From: Nocardioides sp. Root240
GTDB taxonomy: Bacteria; Actinomycetota; Actinomycetes; Propionibacteriales; Nocardioidaceae
Length of the DNA stretch: 64,000 nucleotides
Assembly (NCBI RefSeq): GCF_001428825.1
Contig: NZ_LMIT01000011.1
Coordinates: 78,859 to 142,858 of the forward strand
Direction of reading: 5' to 3'
Position numbers and translations under genes: made by a program. Every line of letters begins with the position of its first letter. Within the stretch, counting starts at the first letter, position 1. Positions 7,958 to 16,748 of the stretch are shown one piece after another. The notes below the pieces were generated by a model. The model was not told where the DNA came from. It did not search any database and saw only the letters and a program-made list of their open reading frames with translations.

Positions 7958-8630
7958 CGAAGATGTGGTCGGCCGCCTCGGGGAAGATCTCGGCGGTCTC
8001 GCCACCGGAGCCGACCAGCACGCCGTCGGCGGTGGCCTGGATGGTGATCGTCTTGTCGGGCAGCGCGCCGACGCGACGCATGGCGCTCATCAGCGCCTCG
8101 TCCTTCTGCATCTCCTCGGAGATGCGGCGCACGAGCGCCCGCGAGCTGTCCTTCGTCGCAGCCTGCGAGAGCGGCTCGACGTCGGTCATGAAGTTCTCGC
8201 CGAGCTTCTCCTCGCCGAGCTCGTCGAGGCCCGGGATCGGGTTGCCGTACGGCGACTCGGTCGGGTGGTCGAGCAGCTCGAGCAGGCGACGCTCGACGGA
8301 CTCCGACATCACGTGCTCCCAGCGGCACGCCTCCTCGTGGACCTGCTCCCAGTCGAGGCCGATCACGTCGACGAGCAGGCGCTCGGCGAGGCGGTGCTTG
8401 CGCATGACGCGGGTCGCGAGGCGGCGGCCGTCGTCGGTCAGCTCGAGGTGGCGGTCGCCCTCGACGGTCAGCAGGCCGTCGCGCTCCATGCGGGCAACCG
8501 TCTGCGACACCGTGGGACCGCTCTGGTGCAGACGCTCGGCGATGCGGGCGCGCAGCGGGACGATGCCCTCCTCGATCAGCTCGTAGATCGTGCGGAGGTA
8601 CATCTCGGTGGTGTCGATCAGGTCGCTCAC
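7944..8630 (-). CDS. ideR: Iron-dependent transcriptional repressor IdeR (DtxR family)
   Basis: A 228-residue DtxR-family regulator; IdeR of M. tuberculosis has 230. With the GTG start at 8630 all the metal ligands fall at their DtxR numbers: Met10, Cys102, Glu105 and His106 (site 2) and His79, Glu83 and His98 (site 1). The N-terminal winged helix ([19 protein letters not shown]) is followed by the dimerisation domain and a C-terminal SH3-like domain (residues 150-228). The family binds 19-bp iron boxes when Fe(II) is present and represses siderophore and uptake genes. No iron box was seen in this window. The numbering match is the reason for this start. Confidence 0.93.
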   Translation of the reverse strand: MSDLIDTTEMYLRTIYELIEEGIVPLRARIAERLHQSGPTVSQTVARMERDGLLTVEGDRHLELTDDGRRLATRVMRKHRLAERLLVDVIGLDWEQVHEEACRWEHVMSESVERRLLELLDHPTESPYGNPIPGLDELGEEKLGENFMTDVEPLSQAATKDSSRALVRRISEEMQKDEALMSAMRRVGALPDKTITIQATADGVLVGSGGETAEIFPEAADHIFVKKL

Positions 8631-8669
8631 CGGACCATTCTTACCTATCCGACTGGCAGGCTTGGGATC

Positions 8670-9368
8670 GTGACCAGCCTGACGATCCCCCACCGCTTCA
8701 ACGGTCCGCCGCGTTCCGGCAACGGCGGCTGGGTCTCCGGCGCGCTCGCCGCGCGGCTGCCCGGCCAGGGCATCGGCCGGGCGGTGACGGTCACCCTGCG
8801 GATGCCGCCGCCGCTCGAGGTGCCGCTGCCCGTCACGGCGACGGCGGCAGGCGCGGTGCTCACCCACGACGGGCGGCCGGTGGCCGAGGCGTCGTACGCC
8901 GGCCTCGCGCCGACCCCCGTCGCCCCCGTCCCGGTGAAGCGGGCGGCCGAGGCCGAGGCGTCGTACGCCGGCCACCGGGTGCACCCGTTCCCCACCTGCT
9001 TCGTGTGCGGCCCCGACCGGCGTCCGGGTGACGGCCTGCGGATCTTCCCCGGGCCGGTCGGCGACCGCGAGCACGTCGCGGCCACGTGGACGCCCTACGA
9101 GAGCTCGGTCCCGCTCGCCTGGGCCGCCCTCGACTGCCCGGGCGGCTGGTCGTCGGACCTCGAGGGCCGCCCGTCGGTGCTGGGCCGGATCACCGTGGAG
9201 GTCCGCCGCGTGCCCCGCACCTCCGAGCGCTACGTCGTGGTCGGCGAGCAGCGCCTCGTCGAGGGCCGCAAGACCCTCACCGCCGCCACCCTCTACGGGC
9301 CGGGCGACGACGTCGTCGCCACGGCCGAGCACGTATGGATCGCCATCGACCCCGAGGAGTTCCGATGA
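8670..9368 (+). CDS. Thioesterase-like (hotdog-fold) protein
   Basis: A 232-residue protein starting at GTG, divergent from ideR. The N-terminal part ([20 protein letters not shown]) and the central [20 protein letters not shown] followed by [10 protein letters not shown] are the pattern of a two-domain hotdog thioesterase-like family found in actinobacteria. The family would hydrolyse acyl-CoA or another acyl thioester, but no catalytic residue is certain. There is no signal peptide. It overlaps the following glucosidase gene by four bases (ATGA), though the two have no evident shared pathway. Confidence 0.6.
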   Translation: MTSLTIPHRFNGPPRSGNGGWVSGALAARLPGQGIGRAVTVTLRMPPPLEVPLPVTATAAGAVLTHDGRPVAEASYAGLAPTPVAPVPVKRAAEAEASYAGHRVHPFPTCFVCGPDRRPGDGLRIFPGPVGDREHVAATWTPYESSVPLAWAALDCPGGWSSDLEGRPSVLGRITVEVRRVPRTSERYVVVGEQRLVEGRKTLTAATLYGPGDDVVATAEHVWIAIDPEEFR

Positions 9369-10957
9369 GCAACACCCACAAGTGGTGGTACGACGCCGTC
9401 GTCTACCAGGTCTACGTCCGCAGCTTCGCCGACGGAGAGCCCGTCCCGGGCGACGGCATCGGCGACCTGCCCGGCATCACCGCCCGCCTGCCCCACCTGC
9501 GCGACCTCGGCGTCGACGCCCTGTGGATCACGCCGTTCTACCGCTCGCCCCAGAAGGACCACGGCTACGACGTCGCCGACTACGAGGACGTCGACCCCCT
9601 GTTCGGCGAGCTCGCCGACTTCGACGCCCTGCTGGCGCGGGCCCACGAGCTCGGGCTGCGGGTGATCGTCGACCTGGTGCCCAACCACACCTCCGACCAG
9701 CACGTCTGGTTCCGGGCGGCGCTCGCCGCGGAGCCGGGCTCGCCCGAGCGCGCGCGCTACCTGTTCCGCGACGGCCGTGGGCCCGCTGGCGACGAGCCTC
9801 CCAACAACTGGAGCTCGGTCTTCGGAGGCTCGGCGTGGACCCGGGTGGCCGACGGCCAGTGGTACCTCCACCTCTTCGACAGCACCCAGCCCGACCTCGA
9901 CTGGCGCAACCCGGAGGTCGGCGACATGTTCGAGGGCGTGCTGCGGTTCTGGCTGGACCGCGGGGTCGACGGCTTCCGCGTCGACGTCGCCCACGGGCTC
10001 TACAAGGAGGCCTCGCTGCGCGACCAGGTCATCCCCGAGGAGACCAAGGGGAGGAAGAAGCAGGCCGAGTCGATGGTCGAGCGGGTGCTGCGCGACGAGC
10101 CGATGTGGGAGCAGCCCGAGGTCCACGACGTCTACCGCCGTTGGCGCAAGGTCCTCGAGGAGTACGACGGCGACCGGATGGCCGTCGCCGAGGCGTGGAC
10201 CCAGACCGCCGAGTCGATGGCGCAGTTCATCCGCCCCGACGAGCTCCACCAGGCCTTCAACTTCGGCTGGCTCGGCACCCCGTGGTCCGCGAAGGACTTC
10301 GCCGCCGTCATCACCAGCTCCATCGCCGCCGTCGCGACCGCGGCCGCGGCACCCACCTGGGTGCTCTCGAACCACGACGTGGTCCGCCACCCCACCCGGT
10401 ACGGCGGCGGCGAGGTCGGCCTCGCCCGCGGCCGCGCCGCCACCCTCGCCATGCTCGCCCTGCCCGGCTCGGCCTACCTCTACCAGGGCGAGGAGCTCGG
10501 CCTTGAGCAGGTCGACGTGCCGCCCGAGGCCCGGCAGGACCCGTCGTGGTTCCGCACCGGCCAGCCGGGGCGCGACGGCTGCCGGGTGCCGCTCCCGTGG
10601 TCGGGCTCGGCGCCGCCGTACGGCTTCGGGGGTGCGGACGGCACCCAGCCGTGGATCCCGCAGCCGACCGACTGGGGCGGGCTCACGGTCGAGGCGCAGG
10701 AGGCCGACCCCGACTCGACGCTGGCGTTCTACCGTCGCGCGCTCGCCACCCGGCGCACCGTGTTCACGGGGGCCGAGGAGGCCACCACCGCGGAGGCGGA
10801 CGGCGACCTGCTCGTCGTCCGACGGGCGGGGGTGACGGTGGTGGTCAACACCGGTGACCTGCCGGTCCCCCTGCCCGCCGGCGAGGTGCTGATCAGCAGC
10901 ACGGCGGTGTCCGACGACGGGATGCTCCCGCCCGACACCGCCGTCTGGCTGCGCTGA
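9365..10957 (+). CDS. GH13 alpha-glucosidase
   Basis: A 530-residue cytoplasmic glycoside hydrolase of family 13 (oligo-1,6-glucosidase / alpha-glucosidase type). The start [17 protein letters not shown] and the four conserved regions are visible: [11 protein letters not shown] (I), [13 protein letters not shown] with the nucleophile Asp (II), VAEAWT with the acid/base Glu (III), and [10 protein letters not shown] with the transition-state Asp (IV). It probably releases glucose from short alpha-glucans, maltose, trehalose or sucrose; which one cannot be told. No sugar transporter is adjacent. A nested hairpin lies just after it. Confidence 0.9.
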   Translation: MSNTHKWWYDAVVYQVYVRSFADGEPVPGDGIGDLPGITARLPHLRDLGVDALWITPFYRSPQKDHGYDVADYEDVDPLFGELADFDALLARAHELGLRVIVDLVPNHTSDQHVWFRAALAAEPGSPERARYLFRDGRGPAGDEPPNNWSSVFGGSAWTRVADGQWYLHLFDSTQPDLDWRNPEVGDMFEGVLRFWLDRGVDGFRVDVAHGLYKEASLRDQVIPEETKGRKKQAESMVERVLRDEPMWEQPEVHDVYRRWRKVLEEYDGDRMAVAEAWTQTAESMAQFIRPDELHQAFNFGWLGTPWSAKDFAAVITSSIAAVATAAAAPTWVLSNHDVVRHPTRYGGGEVGLARGRAATLAMLALPGSAYLYQGEELGLEQVDVPPEARQDPSWFRTGQPGRDGCRVPLPWSGSAPPYGFGGADGTQPWIPQPTDWGGLTVEAQEADPDSTLAFYRRALATRRTVFTGAEEATTAEADGDLLVVRRAGVTVVVNTGDLPVPLPAGEVLISSTAVSDDGMLPPDTAVWLR

Positions 10958-10970
10958 ACAACGGGTACTC

Positions 10971-11059
10971 GCCGCGCCGCCCGCCGTTTCTGGACGGAGG
11001 AGCGAGCGAGGAACGAGCGAGCGGGGGAGGAAGAAACGGCGCTTGCAGGCGGCGCGGCA
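10971..11059. terminator. Nested hairpin between convergent genes
   Basis: An outer stem (GCCGCGCCGCC at 10971-10981 with its complement at 11049-11059) encloses an inner stem (CGCCGTTTCT at 10982-10991 with AGAAACGGCG at 11032-11041). The loop is rich in GAGCGA repeats. The two stems are contiguous on the left and separated by about seven bases on the right. It probably ends the GH13 and marR transcripts. Confidence 0.6.
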
Positions 11060-11084
11060 TGCGAGCGAAGCGAGCCGAAACGGC

Positions 11085-11543
11085 TCAGTCGCCCGGCTCG
11101 TTGAGCGCCTCGTTGTAGCGCCGCAGGGAGGCCGTGAACGCGGCCATCTCCTCCGCCGACCAGTCACCGAGCCGGTCGGCGAGGTGCTGGCGGCGGTCGT
11201 CGGCGACCTGCTCGAGCCGCTGGACCGCGTCCTCGCTCGCGGTGAGCAGGGTGGCGCGGCCGTCCTCCGGGTCGGGCGAGCGGTCGAGCAGGCCGAGGTC
11301 GATCAGGTGCTGGACCTGCCGGCTGATCGCGCCCTTGTCGATGTCGAAGACCTGGCCGATGGCCGAGGCCCGCACCGGTCCGTTGTCGCGGACGTAGCTC
11401 AGCATCAGGTACGACGCCGGGAGCAGCTCCGGGTGCACGGCCCGCGCGCGCTCGCCGATCACGCGGCGGATCCGGCGGATCAGCACGCCGACCTCGGACT
11501 CGAGCTCGCGCATCGCATCGGCGCGGGAGGTCGTGACGGTCAT
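11085..11543 (-). CDS. MarR-family transcriptional regulator
   Basis: A 152-residue winged-helix regulator. The helix-turn-helix covers about residues 50-85 (PVRASAIGQVFDIDKGAISRQVQHL) and is followed by the wing DPEDGRATLLT, the usual MarR pattern D-x-R-S/A. It overlaps the upstream MFS transporter gene by four bases (ATGA), so both come from one promoter. The palindrome TCAACCAT-N7-ATGGTTGA next to the transporter start is the likely operator, so it probably represses itself and the pump. The ligand is unknown. Confidence 0.9.
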   Translation of the reverse strand: MTVTTSRADAMRELESEVGVLIRRIRRVIGERARAVHPELLPASYLMLSYVRDNGPVRASAIGQVFDIDKGAISRQVQHLIDLGLLDRSPDPEDGRATLLTASEDAVQRLEQVADDRRQHLADRLGDWSAEEMAAFTASLRRYNEALNEPGD

Positions 11544-13207
11544 CGCCGGTCCCCGACCCGCGTGTCCTCGTCCTCGGCGTCGTAGGCCGGGTAGTCGACC
11601 GGGGTGCCGGTGGCGACGACCCCGGCCTCGATCTCCGAGTCCGTCACCGCGGGACCGTTGCTGGTGCGCAGCGGGACCTCCTTGATGAACAGGATGCAGA
11701 GGAAGGCGACGATCGCGAAGGGCACCGCGACGGTGAACAGGTGACCGACCGCGTCGCCGAAGGAGGCCTCGTAGAGCGCCCGGATCGGGGCGGGCAGGGT
11801 GGCCAGGTTCGGGATGTCGCCGGTCGAGTGCTGCATCTCGGCGAGCTGCTCGGGCGTGACCTTGCCGGACGAGACCAGCGCACCCAGGCCGTCCTTGACG
11901 CTGCTGGTGACCTGGTGGGCGAGCACCGCGCCGAGCGCGGCGACACCGGCGGAGCCACCGATCGAGCGGAACATCGCGACGACCGAGCTGGCGGCACCGA
12001 GGTCCTCGGGCGCGGTGTTGTTCTGCACCGAGAGGACCAGGTTCTGCATGGTGGCGCCGAGGCCGATGCCGGTGAGGGCCATGAAGCCGCCGACGACCCA
12101 CAGCGGGGTCTCCGCGTCGATCGTGCCGAGCAGCGCGATGCCGGCGATCACGAACAGCATGCCGCCGACCAACCACCGCTTCCACAGTCCGGTGCGGGTG
12201 ATGATCCGGCCGCTGACGATGCTGGAGACGAGGAGTCCGCCGACCATCGCGATCGACATCAGGCCGGCCTCGGTGGGGCTCATGCCGCGGGCGAGCTGGA
12301 AGTACTGGCTCAGGTAGACGGTGGCGCCGAACATCGCGACACCGATCATCACCGACGCGGCGGTGGCCAGCGCGGTGGTGCGGTCGCGGAAGAGGCGCAG
12401 CGGGATGACCGGCTCGGCGGCGACGCGGGCCTCGACCCAGAGGGCACCGAGGATGAGGACCAGGCTGGCGGCGACGAGCGCGGCCGACGTACCGGACACC
12501 CAGTCGAAGTTGGTGCCGGCGAGGCTGACCCACACCAGGATCAGGCTGATGCCGGCCATGATCAGGGTGGCGCCGAGGTAGTCGATCTTCACGTCGCGCT
12601 TGATCGTCGGCAGGTGCAGGGTCTTCTGCAGGACGACGAAGGCGATCGCGGCGACCGGGATGCCGATGATGAAGCAGCCGCGCCAGCCCAGCGGGCTGTC
12701 GACGACGAGGCCGCCGAGGAGCGGGCCGCTGACGGTCGCGGTGGCGAAGACGGCGCCGATGTAGCCGCTGTAGCGGCCGCGCTCGCGCGGGGAGACCATC
12801 GAGGCGATGACGACCTGGACCAGTGCGGTCAGGCCACCGACGCCGAGGCCCTGGAAGGCGCGGGCACCGATCAGGACGCCCATGTTCGGCGCGACGGCGG
12901 CGACGACGGAGCCGATCGAGAAGATGACCAGCGCGGCCTGGACGAGCAGCTTCTTGCTGAACAGGTCGGCGAGCTTGCCCCAGATCGGGGTGGTGGCGGT
13001 CATGGTGAGCAGGGTGGCGACGACGACCCACGTGTAGCCGGTCTGGCTGCCGTGCAGGTCGGTGACGATGGCGGGCAGCGCGTTGCTGACCACGGTGCTG
13101 GAGAGCATGGCGACGAACATCGCCAGGAGGAGCCCGGTCAGGGCCTCCATGATCTCGCGGTGGGTCATCTGACCCGGTTCGGCGGTAGCCGGTGGAATGG
13201 TTGACAT
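11540..13207 (-). CDS. DHA2-family MFS drug efflux transporter (EmrB/QacA type)
   Basis: A 555-residue membrane protein with about 14 transmembrane segments, the size of the DHA2 drug:H+ antiporters. Conserved pieces are WVVVATLLTMTATTPIWGKL (motif A region), ARAFQGLGVGGL and the motif C-like GPLLGGLVVD. The C-terminal tail (about 40 residues, TDSEIEAG to GDRR) is hydrophilic. It is transcribed first in a two-gene unit with a MarR repressor. Such pairs export antibiotics or toxic organic compounds; the substrate is not predictable. The ATG lies three bases from the operator palindrome, so the transcript is probably leaderless or nearly so. Confidence 0.92.
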   Translation of the reverse strand: MSTIPPATAEPGQMTHREIMEALTGLLLAMFVAMLSSTVVSNALPAIVTDLHGSQTGYTWVVVATLLTMTATTPIWGKLADLFSKKLLVQAALVIFSIGSVVAAVAPNMGVLIGARAFQGLGVGGLTALVQVVIASMVSPRERGRYSGYIGAVFATATVSGPLLGGLVVDSPLGWRGCFIIGIPVAAIAFVVLQKTLHLPTIKRDVKIDYLGATLIMAGISLILVWVSLAGTNFDWVSGTSAALVAASLVLILGALWVEARVAAEPVIPLRLFRDRTTALATAASVMIGVAMFGATVYLSQYFQLARGMSPTEAGLMSIAMVGGLLVSSIVSGRIITRTGLWKRWLVGGMLFVIAGIALLGTIDAETPLWVVGGFMALTGIGLGATMQNLVLSVQNNTAPEDLGAASSVVAMFRSIGGSAGVAALGAVLAHQVTSSVKDGLGALVSSGKVTPEQLAEMQHSTGDIPNLATLPAPIRALYEASFGDAVGHLFTVAVPFAIVAFLCILFIKEVPLRTSNGPAVTDSEIEAGVVATGTPVDYPAYDAEDEDTRVGDRR

Positions 13208-13210
13208 GGA

Positions 13211-13233
13211 TCAACCATATTCCTAATGGTTGA
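13211..13233. promoter_or_regulatory. Probable MarR operator
   Basis: A perfect inverted repeat TCAACCAT-N7-ATGGTTGA directly upstream of the MFS/marR start. It is the kind of 8-bp-arm palindrome bound by a MarR dimer, and its position would block transcription initiation. Confidence 0.8.
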
Positions 13234-13278
13234 CGACGGCAACTTTCTGTGACGTGACAGACAGCCTCGGCCCCGAGG

Positions 13279-13578
13279 TCAGCGTCGGCGCAACCCCGCG
13301 AGCGCCGGACGTACGTCGGCGAGGTAGACCAGCGCGGCGATCGTCATGATCAGGTTGACCAGCCCGATCGGCACCGGCACGAGCTGCAGCAGCAGGCCGA
13401 CGCCGAGCAGCGCGCACCAGGTCGTCTTGTTGAGCTTGCCGGCGGCGTCGTAGGACTCCGAGGAGTAGAGCAGTGCGTTGACCAGCGCGAAGATCTTCAC
13501 GGCGAGCAGCACGAAGGAGATGCCGAGCATGATCCAGAGCTCGGCCTCGCTCGCCGGCGGAACGAAGACCGCGTCCAT
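13279..13578 (-). CDS. DUF2516 family membrane protein
   Basis: A 99-residue protein with two to three hydrophobic segments ([19 protein letters not shown], then [20 protein letters not shown] and [12 protein letters not shown]). It fits DUF2516 (Rv0476 in M. tuberculosis). The ATG at 13578 is preferred over an upstream in-frame start at 13617 because that extension would run through the region next to the terminator. The order regulator, HbhA-like protein, DUF2516 is the same as Rv0474-Rv0475-Rv0476. Function unknown. Confidence 0.8.
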   Translation of the reverse strand: MDAVFVPPASEAELWIMLGISFVLLAVKIFALVNALLYSSESYDAAGKLNKTTWCALLGVGLLLQLVPVPIGLVNLIMTIAALVYLADVRPALAGLRRR

Positions 13579-13612
13579 GCCAGCGAGGATAGCCGGGCGG
13601 GCCCCGGGAACG

Positions 13613-13647
13613 ACCACGACCCCGAGGCAGCGCCTCGGGGTCGTGGT
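13613..13647. terminator. Hairpin terminator after the HbhA-like gene
   Basis: A perfect 16-base inverted repeat (arms 13613-13628 and 13632-13647, loop AGC), located between the HbhA-like gene and the DUF2516 gene, both read on the minus strand. Confidence 0.8.
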
Positions 13648-13663
13648 GCGGGAGCGGGCCTGC

Positions 13664-14263
13664 TCAGCTGGCGGCCGGCGCCTTCTTGGCCGGGGCCTTC
13701 TTGGCGGCGGGGGCCTTCTTGGCCGGAGCCTTCTTCGCGGGGGCCTTCTTGGCCGGGGCCTTCTTGGCGGCCGGGGCCTTCTTGGCCGGAGCCTTGGGGG
13801 CCTCGCCGGAGCGGAGCTTCACGACGACGCCCTCACCGCGCTTGGCGAGGTCGGCGTACAGCGCGGTGGCGGTGGCGACGTTCTCGTCGTACGCGCCCTT
13901 GACCGAGCTCTGCACCTTGGCCGGGAGGGCCTTGGCGTCGGCCTGCAGCTCGGCGAGCTTGGCCTCGGCCTTGCCCTGGAGCGACTTGGTCTCGGGGAGC
14001 TCGAAGCCCTTCACGGAGCTCTGCACGCTGGCGACGCGGGCGGTGACGTCCTTCTGGACCTCGGTCACGCGAGCGGTCACCTTGGCCTGCACGTCGGCGA
14101 CGTAGGCGACGACCTTCTCGACGGCCAGGTCGGTCGCGCCGACACCGGCGTAGATCGGCTTGGCGGCGGCCTGGGGCAGCTCGGGGAGGTCGATCGCCTT
14201 GAGGTCGATCGAGGGGATCTCGAGCTTGGGGATCTCGAGCTTGGGGAGGTCAAGCTTCGGCAT
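13664..14263 (-). CDS. Heparin-binding hemagglutinin-like protein (HbhA family)
   Basis: A 199-residue protein in three parts: an N-terminal segment with near-repeats ([18 protein letters not shown]), a long coiled coil (about residues 50-150, heptads of Ala, Val and Leu) and a Lys/Ala/Pro-rich tail made of AKKAP repeats. This is the layout of mycobacterial HbhA, whose lysine-rich tail binds heparan sulfate; in non-pathogens the family is linked to the cell surface and to polar or lipid-associated roles. The low-complexity tail resembles histone H1-like proteins, so DNA binding is the main alternative. The XRE regulator gene just upstream (six bases apart) and the DUF2516 gene downstream match the M. 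tuberculosis order, which supports the HbhA call. Confidence 0.8.
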   Translation of the reverse strand: MPKLDLPKLEIPKLEIPSIDLKAIDLPELPQAAAKPIYAGVGATDLAVEKVVAYVADVQAKVTARVTEVQKDVTARVASVQSSVKGFELPETKSLQGKAEAKLAELQADAKALPAKVQSSVKGAYDENVATATALYADLAKRGEGVVVKLRSGEAPKAPAKKAPAAKKAPAKKAPAKKAPAKKAPAAKKAPAKKAPAAS

Positions 14264-14269
14264 GGTTTC

Positions 14270-14731
14270 TTACCCTTCGTTGGTGGTGCGGTCGTCGCTG
14301 TCGGGATCGATCTCGGTCGTGATCGGAGCGCTGCCCTCGGCGCCGTCGACCGTGTCGGCACCCTCGGGTGCGTCGGCGGCGTTCAGCGCGAGGAACGAGG
14401 CGTAGACGTCGAGCAGCGACTGCTTCTGCCGCTCGGTGAGGCCGGAGTCGCCCAGGATGGCGAGCTCGACCGAACCGCCCACGCCGTCATCCGGGCTGAG
14501 GATCCCGGCCCGGATGTAGAGCTGCTCCGCGGAGATCCGAAGGGCCTTGGCGATCTGCTGGAGCACCTCGGCCGACGGCTTGCGAAGCCCTCGCTCGATC
14601 TGGCTGAGATAGGGGTTCGAGACACCCGCCTGGTCAGCGAGCTGCCGCAGGGAGAGACGGGACGAGACCCGCTGCTCCTTGAGGTAGTCGCCCAGCGACC
14701 CGACGGTCTTCACGACCTTTCCCTTAGCCAT
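14270..14731 (-). CDS. XRE-family transcriptional regulator (Rv0474-like)
   Basis: A 153-residue regulator. The helix-turn-helix covers residues 14-70 (LGDYLKEQRVSSRLSLRQLA, then ADQAGVSNPYLSQIERGLRK), followed by the LQQIAKALRISAEQLYIRAG segment and an acidic tail. The start MAKGKVVKTVGSL was chosen because it is the usual family N-terminus. It is immediately upstream of the HbhA-like gene and probably controls it; this pair is conserved in mycobacteria. A palindrome CTTGC-N8-GCAAG lies 13 bases upstream of its start. Confidence 0.85.
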   Translation of the reverse strand: MAKGKVVKTVGSLGDYLKEQRVSSRLSLRQLADQAGVSNPYLSQIERGLRKPSAEVLQQIAKALRISAEQLYIRAGILSPDDGVGGSVELAILGDSGLTERQKQSLLDVYASFLALNAADAPEGADTVDGAEGSAPITTEIDPDSDDRTTNEG

Positions 14732-14743
14732 GGGACCATCTTG

Positions 14744-14761
14744 CTTGCAATAGTTAGCAAG
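14744..14761. promoter_or_regulatory. Putative XRE operator
   Basis: CTTGCAATAGTTAGCAAG, an inverted repeat with 5-base arms and an 8-base A/T-rich spacer just upstream of the XRE regulator gene. Two extra half-sites (TTGC at 14741 and GCAAG at 14764) flank it. The A/T richness stands out from the surroundings and fits an autoregulated promoter. Confidence 0.5.
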
Positions 14762-14888
14762 GTGCAAGCAGCCAGCTAGTGAAGTCGTTCACATGAGCCG
14801 GGTTACGGCTCGGGCGCCTCCACGTGACAGGTTCCACCTACCAGTCTTGAAATGGGATCGACTCACTCGACTCTGTACGATCGCGAAC

Positions 14889-16748
14889 GTGTCGAGTCCC
14901 TCCGTGCCGCAGCACTGCCCGAGCCCGCGGGAGCTCGACGACCTCGAGCTGCTGACGTCCGGTGCCGCCGGCCCCATCGTGGCCTTCAACGAGCCCGGCA
15001 GCCCGATCACGCTCGCGCTGCCGGAGGCCCTCGAGACGCACCTCGACGAGGGTCACCCGATCGAGCTCGTCGACCCCGAGGGCCTCCCCCTCGCCCGCGT
15101 CGAGCGCACCCTGCGCGGACTGAGCGTGGAGCCGCTCACCCACGCGCAGTTCGGCCCCTTCCGCAACCTGCACGTCCCGCCCGACACCGCCCGGGAGCGG
15201 TACGCCGGCCGGACCGTCGTCCCCGTGACGGACCTGGTCACCGACACCCAGCTCGCCCAGCTCCAGGAGCTCGGCCCGGTGCTGCTGGCCGCCCTCGTCG
15301 GGGCGGGTACACCGGCCGTGAGCCCGGTCGGACTGCTCCGCGCGACCGTGCGGGTCGCCGGCATGCTCGACGCCGAGGTGGTCGCGATCCCGCTGACCGA
15401 CCACGGCTCCGACACCGACGCCGCGCTGCGCCAGTCGGTGCTCGCCTGGTACGCCGGCGCCGACGACCTCGTCGAGCTCGAGCCCGGCGGCACCACCCTC
15501 CCCGAGCTGGCCGACATCGCCGCCCAGGAGCGGCCCGCGCCGGCCGACCAGGGCCTGGTCCTCTTCTTCACCGGCCTGTCCGGCAGCGGCAAGTCCACGC
15601 TGGCCCGGGCACTGATGGACCGGATCCTCGAGCAGGGCGCGCGGACCATCACCAGCCTCGACGGCGACGTCGTGCGCCGCAACCTGTCGGCCGGCCTCAC
15701 CTTCTCCAAGGCGGACCGCGAGACCAACATCCGCCGCATCGGCTGGGTGGCCGCGGAGATCGCCCGCCACGGCGGCGTCGCGATCTGCAGCCCGATCGCG
15801 CCCTTCGACGAGACCCGCCAGCAGGTGCGGGCGATGGTCGAGCAGGCCGGCGGCCGGTTCTTCCTGGTCCACGTCGCCACGCCGCTCGAGGAGTGCGAGC
15901 GCCGCGACCGCAAGGGGCTCTACGCGAAGGCCCGGCGCGGCGAGATCCCCGAGTTCACGGGCATCTCGTCGCCGTACGAGGAGCCGGAGGACGCCGACGT
16001 CCGGGTCGACACGACCGGGCGCACCATCGAGGAAGCGCTCGACGACGTGGTCGCCGGGCTCGTCGCGGACGGGTTGATGGACCTGTCCACCCCGGCCGTG
16101 CCGACGACGGCGAAGGCGAGCGCCAGCGCGCCGCGCACCTCGGCCACCCGCGCGCTGGCCGACACCGCTGCACCGCCGGCCTCCACCGACGGGAACCCGC
16201 TGCGGGTGCTCTTCGTCTGCACCGCGAACATCTGCCGCTCTCCCTACATGGAGCTGCGGGCGCGCACCCTGCTCGCCGGCCGCACCGACGTCGAGTTCAT
16301 CAGCGCCGGCACCCACGGCTTCCGCGCCCACCGGGTCGACGCGACCATGGCCACCGTGCTCGCCGACCGGGGCGTCGACGACGACCTCGTCGAGCAGTTC
16401 GCGAGCCGACGGCTGACCCGCGAGCTGGTCAACGAGGCCGACCTGGTGCTGACCGCGGAGGCGTCGCACCGCGAGTTCGTGCTGGAGGAGGCGCCGGGCG
16501 CCTTCCGGAAGGCCTTCACCCTCGGCCAGTTCGCCGAGTCCGTCGGGCGGGTCGACGCCTCGCTGACCGGCACCTCGCTCGTCACCGCCGTCGGCCACCG
16601 CCGGGCCGGTGCGGTCGACGCGCACGACATCCGCGACCCCTACCGCCGCGGCCGCTCGGCCGCAGAGGCCTCGGCCGACCAGATCGACGCCCTGCTGCAG
16701 GCGGTCCTGCCGCGGCTGAGCCCTTCCGAGACAGGCAACCACCGATGA
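14889..16748 (+). CDS. Adenylylsulfate (APS) kinase fused to a low-molecular-weight tyrosine phosphatase domain
   Basis: A 619-residue three-part protein. Residues 1-210 resemble a degenerate ATP sulfurylase (LDDLELLTSGAAGPIVAFNE, DPEGLPLARVERT) but lack its catalytic histidine motif. Residues 220-400 are an APS kinase: P-loop GLSGSGKS (229-236), SLDGDVVRRNLSAGL and FSKADRETNIRRIGWVAAE. Residues 437-619, after an Ala/Thr-rich linker, are a LMW phosphatase with CTANICRS (Cys444, Arg450) and the general-acid Asp in RDPYRRG. The kinase makes PAPS for sulfation and sulfate reduction; the phosphatase role is unknown. The GTG at 14889 was chosen because homologous sequence begins there. CysD and CysN are 4 kb away, and the CysN here has no kinase domain, so this is probably the cell's CysC. 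Confidence 0.85.
   Translation: MSSPSVPQHCPSPRELDDLELLTSGAAGPIVAFNEPGSPITLALPEALETHLDEGHPIELVDPEGLPLARVERTLRGLSVEPLTHAQFGPFRNLHVPPDTARERYAGRTVVPVTDLVTDTQLAQLQELGPVLLAALVGAGTPAVSPVGLLRATVRVAGMLDAEVVAIPLTDHGSDTDAALRQSVLAWYAGADDLVELEPGGTTLPELADIAAQERPAPADQGLVLFFTGLSGSGKSTLARALMDRILEQGARTITSLDGDVVRRNLSAGLTFSKADRETNIRRIGWVAAEIARHGGVAICSPIAPFDETRQQVRAMVEQAGGRFFLVHVATPLEECERRDRKGLYAKARRGEIPEFTGISSPYEEPEDADVRVDTTGRTIEEALDDVVAGLVADGLMDLSTPAVPTTAKASASAPRTSATRALADTAAPPASTDGNPLRVLFVCTANICRSPYMELRARTLLAGRTDVEFISAGTHGFRAHRVDATMATVLADRGVDDDLVEQFASRRLTRELVNEADLVLTAEASHREFVLEEAPGAFRKAFTLGQFAESVGRVDASLTGTSLVTAVGHRRAGAVDAHDIRDPYRRGRSAAEASADQIDALLQAVLPRLSPSETGNHR

Noticed and set aside
10992-11030. GAGCGAGCGAGG-rich stretch as a separate repeat element
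   Set aside because: It is the loop region of the nested hairpin and shows no second copy of useful length in the window.
13664-13800. Repeated CTTCTTGGC blocks as a possible tandem repeat or CRISPR-like array
   Set aside because: They are codons for the AKKAP repeats of the HbhA-like tail; there are no unique spacers and no cas genes.
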